Source of the DNA: JAANXG01 sp963731035
Lineage (GTDB): Bacteria > Pseudomonadota > Gammaproteobacteria > Arenicellales > JAANXG01
Assembly: GCA_963731035.1 (NCBI GenBank)
Contig: CAVSUY010000003.1
Coordinates: forward strand, 62,001 to 126,000
DNA: 64,000 bases
Reading direction: 5' to 3'
In this document: piece by piece, positions 61,136 through 64,000 of the stretch
How the letters are laid out: each line of letters begins with the position of its first letter
Position numbering within the stretch: the stretch's first letter is position 1
The notes under the pieces: model-generated
What the model was told of the DNA's origin: nothing
The model's database searches: none
Seen by the model: only the letters and a program-made list of their open reading frames with translations
Made by a program: the position numbers and the translations under genes

Positions 61136-61754
61136 AGACGGACCTTCGGTGCTTGCGTCGCGGCCCTCAGCGAGCGCTGTAGGGGAGCAAAGTCTCCCGG
61201 ACGCCATACACTTCTACACGCTCTTCTTGGACGGGGTGTCCTCATCGACCACGAGCAGCCCCTGTTTCGCGGTCTCCCGGCGCCCAGTTCCCAGGCACCG
61301 GAGGGACTAGTACAGACAATCGGCCAACGAGTTGGAGCTTATCTGGATCGTCCTTCTCGTTCATGGGCCACGCGGCTCCGATAGTCTGCATGTAGTCGCT
61401 GTCTTCGCTTTGCTTGGCTCGAGCGACATACTTTGGCTTGTTGCCTTTCGGAACGAGGTATCTCCTCTGGAGATACCCTATTCACACTACCGTGCCCGTG
61501 ACAATGTGCTTCTGTACGGCAGTGTGATTCGAGAAAAGGACGATCCCGGGGTGCATGAGGTTGGATACTCCCGTCCGTTGCGATAATGACCTCGTCTCTA
61601 AAAACCGGACCATTGAAGGAACTGGCGAGCAGATGTCATCGCACGGCCGGGGCTCGAAAATAGATCTGTCCCCTTGTCCCGGAAACGCCTGGCGGCAATC
61701 GAGGTGGTCTCCCGTGTATGATTGCACGACGACCCAGGCCACGCGTCCACCGGC
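61136..61754. other. Gap between the AsmA gene and the fusion-protein gene
   Basis: Its first 545 bases (to 61680) have no match elsewhere in the window; the rest is the start of the 526-bp repeat. An open frame at 61332-61586 has no recognisable product or ribosome-binding site. The sequence looks like decayed DNA. Confidence 0.5.
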
Positions 61755-62206
61755 ATGCCCTTGATCTATTCGCAAGCATTCGAGCCGCTGTTTTCACAAT
61801 TCGACGGTAAGCGCATCGGCTACGTGCAGCTGGACGGCAACGTGGGCGACGCGATGATCACCGATGCGACGCTCTTTCTTCTGAATACCTTCAGGATACC
61901 GTTCACGTGGATTCGGCCGAAGCAGGTATTTGACAAGGAACTCCCGGAAGACATCGATGAGCTGCTGGTCTCGGGTGGCGGCAACCTCGGCGCCCTGTAT
62001 CCGGCATGCTACCGGCTGCGCAGGGCCGCGCTCGAATGCGGCCTTCCGGTGACTGTATTGCCTCAGAGCTTCGCCAGCTTCGATGAGGATCTGTCGGCTT
62101 GCAAACGGGTGTACGTGCGGGAAACAGCGAGCCTCGCCGTCGACCCCTCGTTTCAATTGATGCCGGATCTCGCACTCGGCTTCGATGACGTGAATGCGGT
62201 TCAATG
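61681..62206 (+). repeat. 526-bp segmental duplication, downstream copy
   Basis: Partner of 59113-59638, in direct orientation. The downstream copy continues into the full-length gene. Confidence 0.95.
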
Positions 62207-63935
62207 CCCGCGATTCGATCTGGCGGTGTTTCTGCGCGCAGACAGGGAGAGTGTATTCGAGGATCGCAGCGAGTCCCTGGTGGACCCCGTGACCAACAAC
62301 AACACGCCGCTCGAGTACGTGGAGTTCGCGTCCTTGTTCGAGCACGTCGTCACGGATCGACTGCACTTCGCCATCGCCGCCCTCCTGGCCGGGAGGCGGG
62401 TGACGCTGCTGCCGAATTCCACGGGCAAGAACCGGGCGATGTACGAAACCTGGCTGCGGGACCTCGGCTGCCAGTGGTTGCCTGATCCCGGCCCGATCCG
62501 CTACGACAGGCGCGAGATGGCCGAAACGCTTTGGACGCGTCTTGCACCCGCACCGCGGGAGGGATTGCCTTGGCACGCGGTGTGCCGTGAAGTGGAGACC
62601 TTGGAGCCGGAGCTGTTGGAGGACGAACGGGTCGCGTTCCTGGACGACACCGGCCGGACGATTGCCCGGGTGGATAGCAACGCGTTCGCGGTGTGGTCGT
62701 TGTGCGACGGCGAGCGGGATATCGCGGACATAGCCGCCACCGTCGCCGATGTCTACGAGGAACCCAAAGAGGCCATCGCCGGGGACGTGCTGGCTGCCGT
62801 CGACGCTTTGCACCAGGCTGGAATCGTGCAGCGAGAGCGGCGCGAGATTGTGGTCGAGATGCTGCCGGACGACACCCGCGATCAATGGGTCTATCGACGA
62901 GCGGCCGTCACCCATCCCGACAGGCCGCGGACTTGGCTCTGGTTTGCGGTGCCGGCTGAGCATGCCCCGCTGCTGGCGCAGGGGGCGGACTGCTTCGTGA
63001 TCGCCATGGTCATGCAGGCTATGTCGGACGGCCTCACGCTGCGCCTGCGCAACGGGACGGTGAGCAGCGGGCTGGTGGAGAACCTGATTCGGTTCCAGGA
63101 GCAGTGGTGCGAATGGCGCCCGCCCCTGGCCTTGGTGGATATCGAGGCTGAGGTCGGCGCTGCGGGCTCTCCGGCCTATGACGGGACGATCGCGGCTTTT
63201 TCGGGCGGCCTGGACTCGTGCCACACGCTGTTCGCTCACAACGTGCACGCCGATTCCGGCCTGCGGCCAATCGATACCGTCGTCATGGTACATGGATTTG
63301 ATATCCCTCTGACCGACGCACGGGGGTTCGCCGGAGCCGCGGCCCGCGCAAAGCGAATCGCGGACGATGCGGGAGCTGCTCTGCTGCCGGTGAGAACCAA
63401 TTTCCGGGGCGTGCATCCCGATAACACATGGGAAGATCGTCACGCCACGGCGCTCGCGGCGGTGTTGGCGGCCTGCAACCGCCGGTTCTCGACAGGTGTT
63501 CTTTCCAGCACCATGAACGCCGGTTTCCCCGCCGACTGGGGAAGCGATCCCGCGACGGATCCGCTCTTGACCGGCCGCGGCTTCACGATCGTGCACTACG
63601 GCTACGAATCCAGCCGCCTCGAGAAATTCCGGGCCTTGTCCGAGTGGCCTGCTGCCGTCGACAATCTGCGCGTGTGCTGGAAAAACCAGCACCGGGACGA
63701 GAACTGCGGGAGGTGCTCGAAGTGCGTAATCGCGCTGCTCAGCCTGCGCTGCCTGGGTCTGTCCACGGCCTGCTTCAGAAATGCTCCGGACGAAACCGAA
63801 CTCGCCGGGCTCATTCCCGACAAGTATCCCGGCGGCCTCAACCTGTACGACCTGCGGGAGTTGGCCGACTACGCCAGGGACCACGACATCGACACGCCGT
63901 GGGCGCGCAGGTTAACTGAATTATACGTTCGTTAA
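61755..63935 (+). CDS. Three-domain fusion: pyruvyl-transferase-like, PqqD-like, QueC-like PP-loop
   Basis: A 726-residue protein that I do not recognise as a named family. Residues 1-265 look like a polysaccharide pyruvyl-transferase domain (QLDGNVGDAMI, SGGGNLGALYPACYRLRR, FEHVVTDRLHFAIAALLAGRRVTLLPNSTGKN). Residues 290-362 look like a PqqD/RiPP-recognition winged helix (ARVDSNAFAVWSLCDGERDIADIA to ALHQAGIV). Residues 475-675 are a PP-loop ATP-pyrophosphatase domain (AFSGGLDSCHTL, then four zinc-type cysteines 641, 651, 654, 657 as in QueC). The start is taken at 61755; the frame extends 11 codons upstream to 61722. Substrate and role unknown. Confidence 0.8.
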   Translation: MPLIYSQAFEPLFSQFDGKRIGYVQLDGNVGDAMITDATLFLLNTFRIPFTWIRPKQVFDKELPEDIDELLVSGGGNLGALYPACYRLRRAALECGLPVTVLPQSFASFDEDLSACKRVYVRETASLAVDPSFQLMPDLALGFDDVNAVQCPRFDLAVFLRADRESVFEDRSESLVDPVTNNNTPLEYVEFASLFEHVVTDRLHFAIAALLAGRRVTLLPNSTGKNRAMYETWLRDLGCQWLPDPGPIRYDRREMAETLWTRLAPAPREGLPWHAVCREVETLEPELLEDERVAFLDDTGRTIARVDSNAFAVWSLCDGERDIADIAATVADVYEEPKEAIAGDVLAAVDALHQAGIVQRERREIVVEMLPDDTRDQWVYRRAAVTHPDRPRTWLWFAVPAEHAPLLAQGADCFVIAMVMQAMSDGLTLRLRNGTVSSGLVENLIRFQEQWCEWRPPLALVDIEAEVGAAGSPAYDGTIAAFSGGLDSCHTLFAHNVHADSGLRPIDTVVMVHGFDIPLTDARGFAGAAARAKRIADDAGAALLPVRTNFRGVHPDNTWEDRHATALAAVLAACNRRFSTGVLSSTMNAGFPADWGSDPATDPLLTGRGFTIVHYGYESSRLEKFRALSEWPAAVDNLRVCWKNQHRDENCGRCSKCVIALLSLRCLGLSTACFRNAPDETELAGLIPDKYPGGLNLYDLRELADYARDHDIDTPWARRLTELYVR

Positions 63936-63970
63936 TCGAACCGACCGCACTGTCAGATCAATCGACGCCG

Positions 63971-64000
63971 ATGCACTTCTTCGCGTTGGATGTCGAGCAC
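63971..64000 (+). CDS. Possible start of a further gene, cut by the window edge
   Basis: Ten open codons from an ATG at 63971 (MHFFALDVEH), 35 bases after the fusion gene and on the same strand. No clear ribosome-binding site, so this is weak. Confidence 0.25.
   Translation, partial: MHFFALDVEH

Noticed and set aside
61332..61586. 84-codon frame after the AsmA gene
   Set aside because: No ribosome-binding site, no known domain; lies in sequence that looks decayed.
61650..61680. GATCTGTCCCCTTGTCCC just before the downstream repeat copy, resembling sequence often seen near small transposases
   Set aside because: No transposase or inverted end nearby; recollection only, not evidence.
61794..63884. 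696-codon open frame on the minus strand opposite the fusion gene
   Set aside because: It mirrors the codon positions of the real gene in GC-rich DNA, has no recognisable domains and no ribosome-binding site.

Overview
This window looks like part of the chromosome of a GC-rich, free-living Gammaproteobacterium, probably of the Chromatiales/Ectothiorhodospirales type. The evidence is gene order: kdsD-kdsC-lptCAB-rpoN-hpf-ptsN-rapZ-ptsH-ptsI-mgtE, mlaFEDCB, ibaG-grxD-murA-hisGDC-hisBHAFIE-tatABC, petABC-sspAB and hslVU. I cannot name a genus from the sequence.

Layout. 0-16 kb: lnt, then a block read mostly leftwards with a Cys/Met PLP enzyme, a zinc alcohol dehydrogenase, mgtE, a regulatory PTS (ptsI, ptsH, rapZ, ptsN, hpf, rpoN), the LPS-export and Kdo genes, and a cation/Ca2+ exchanger. 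16-31.5 kb: read rightwards, with mlaFEDCB, an ABC-2 exporter, ibaG, grxD, murA, a complete set of his genes except hisZ, and tatABC. 31.5-42 kb: rep, petABC, sspAB, hslVU, two small heat-shock proteins and argB. PetA carries a twin-arginine signal and lies close to tatABC. hslV and the first hsp20 each have a good sigma-32 promoter. 42-46 kb: an acyltransferase, an LpxD homologue, an MFS transporter, a ferritin of the encapsulated (EncFtn) type without an encapsulin beside it, and tRNA-Arg(CCG).

46-64 kb is accessory: a small Tat-signal protein with a partner, an 817-residue tandem glycosyltransferase, two more glycosyltransferases, a 2OG-Fe(II) oxygenase, two C-methyltransferase-like proteins, a sugar epimerase/dehydratase and a glucose-1-phosphate cytidylyltransferase. 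Together these suggest a CDP-activated, C-branched sugar and a surface glycan. Next come a monoheme cytochrome/beta-barrel fusion, an AsmA-like protein, and a three-part protein joining a polysaccharide pyruvyl-transferase-like domain, a PqqD-like domain and a QueC-like PP-loop domain. The start of that last gene is duplicated (526 bp, about 99 percent identical) 2.57 kb upstream as a truncated copy, and the AsmA gene sits between the two copies.

Two genes, petB and the cytochrome-barrel gene, are each broken by what looks like one extra base; both could be assembly errors. Three families of short dispersed repeats occur between genes. One of them contains the stop codon of three neighbouring genes. 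No CRISPR array, integrase, transposase or prophage gene was seen.
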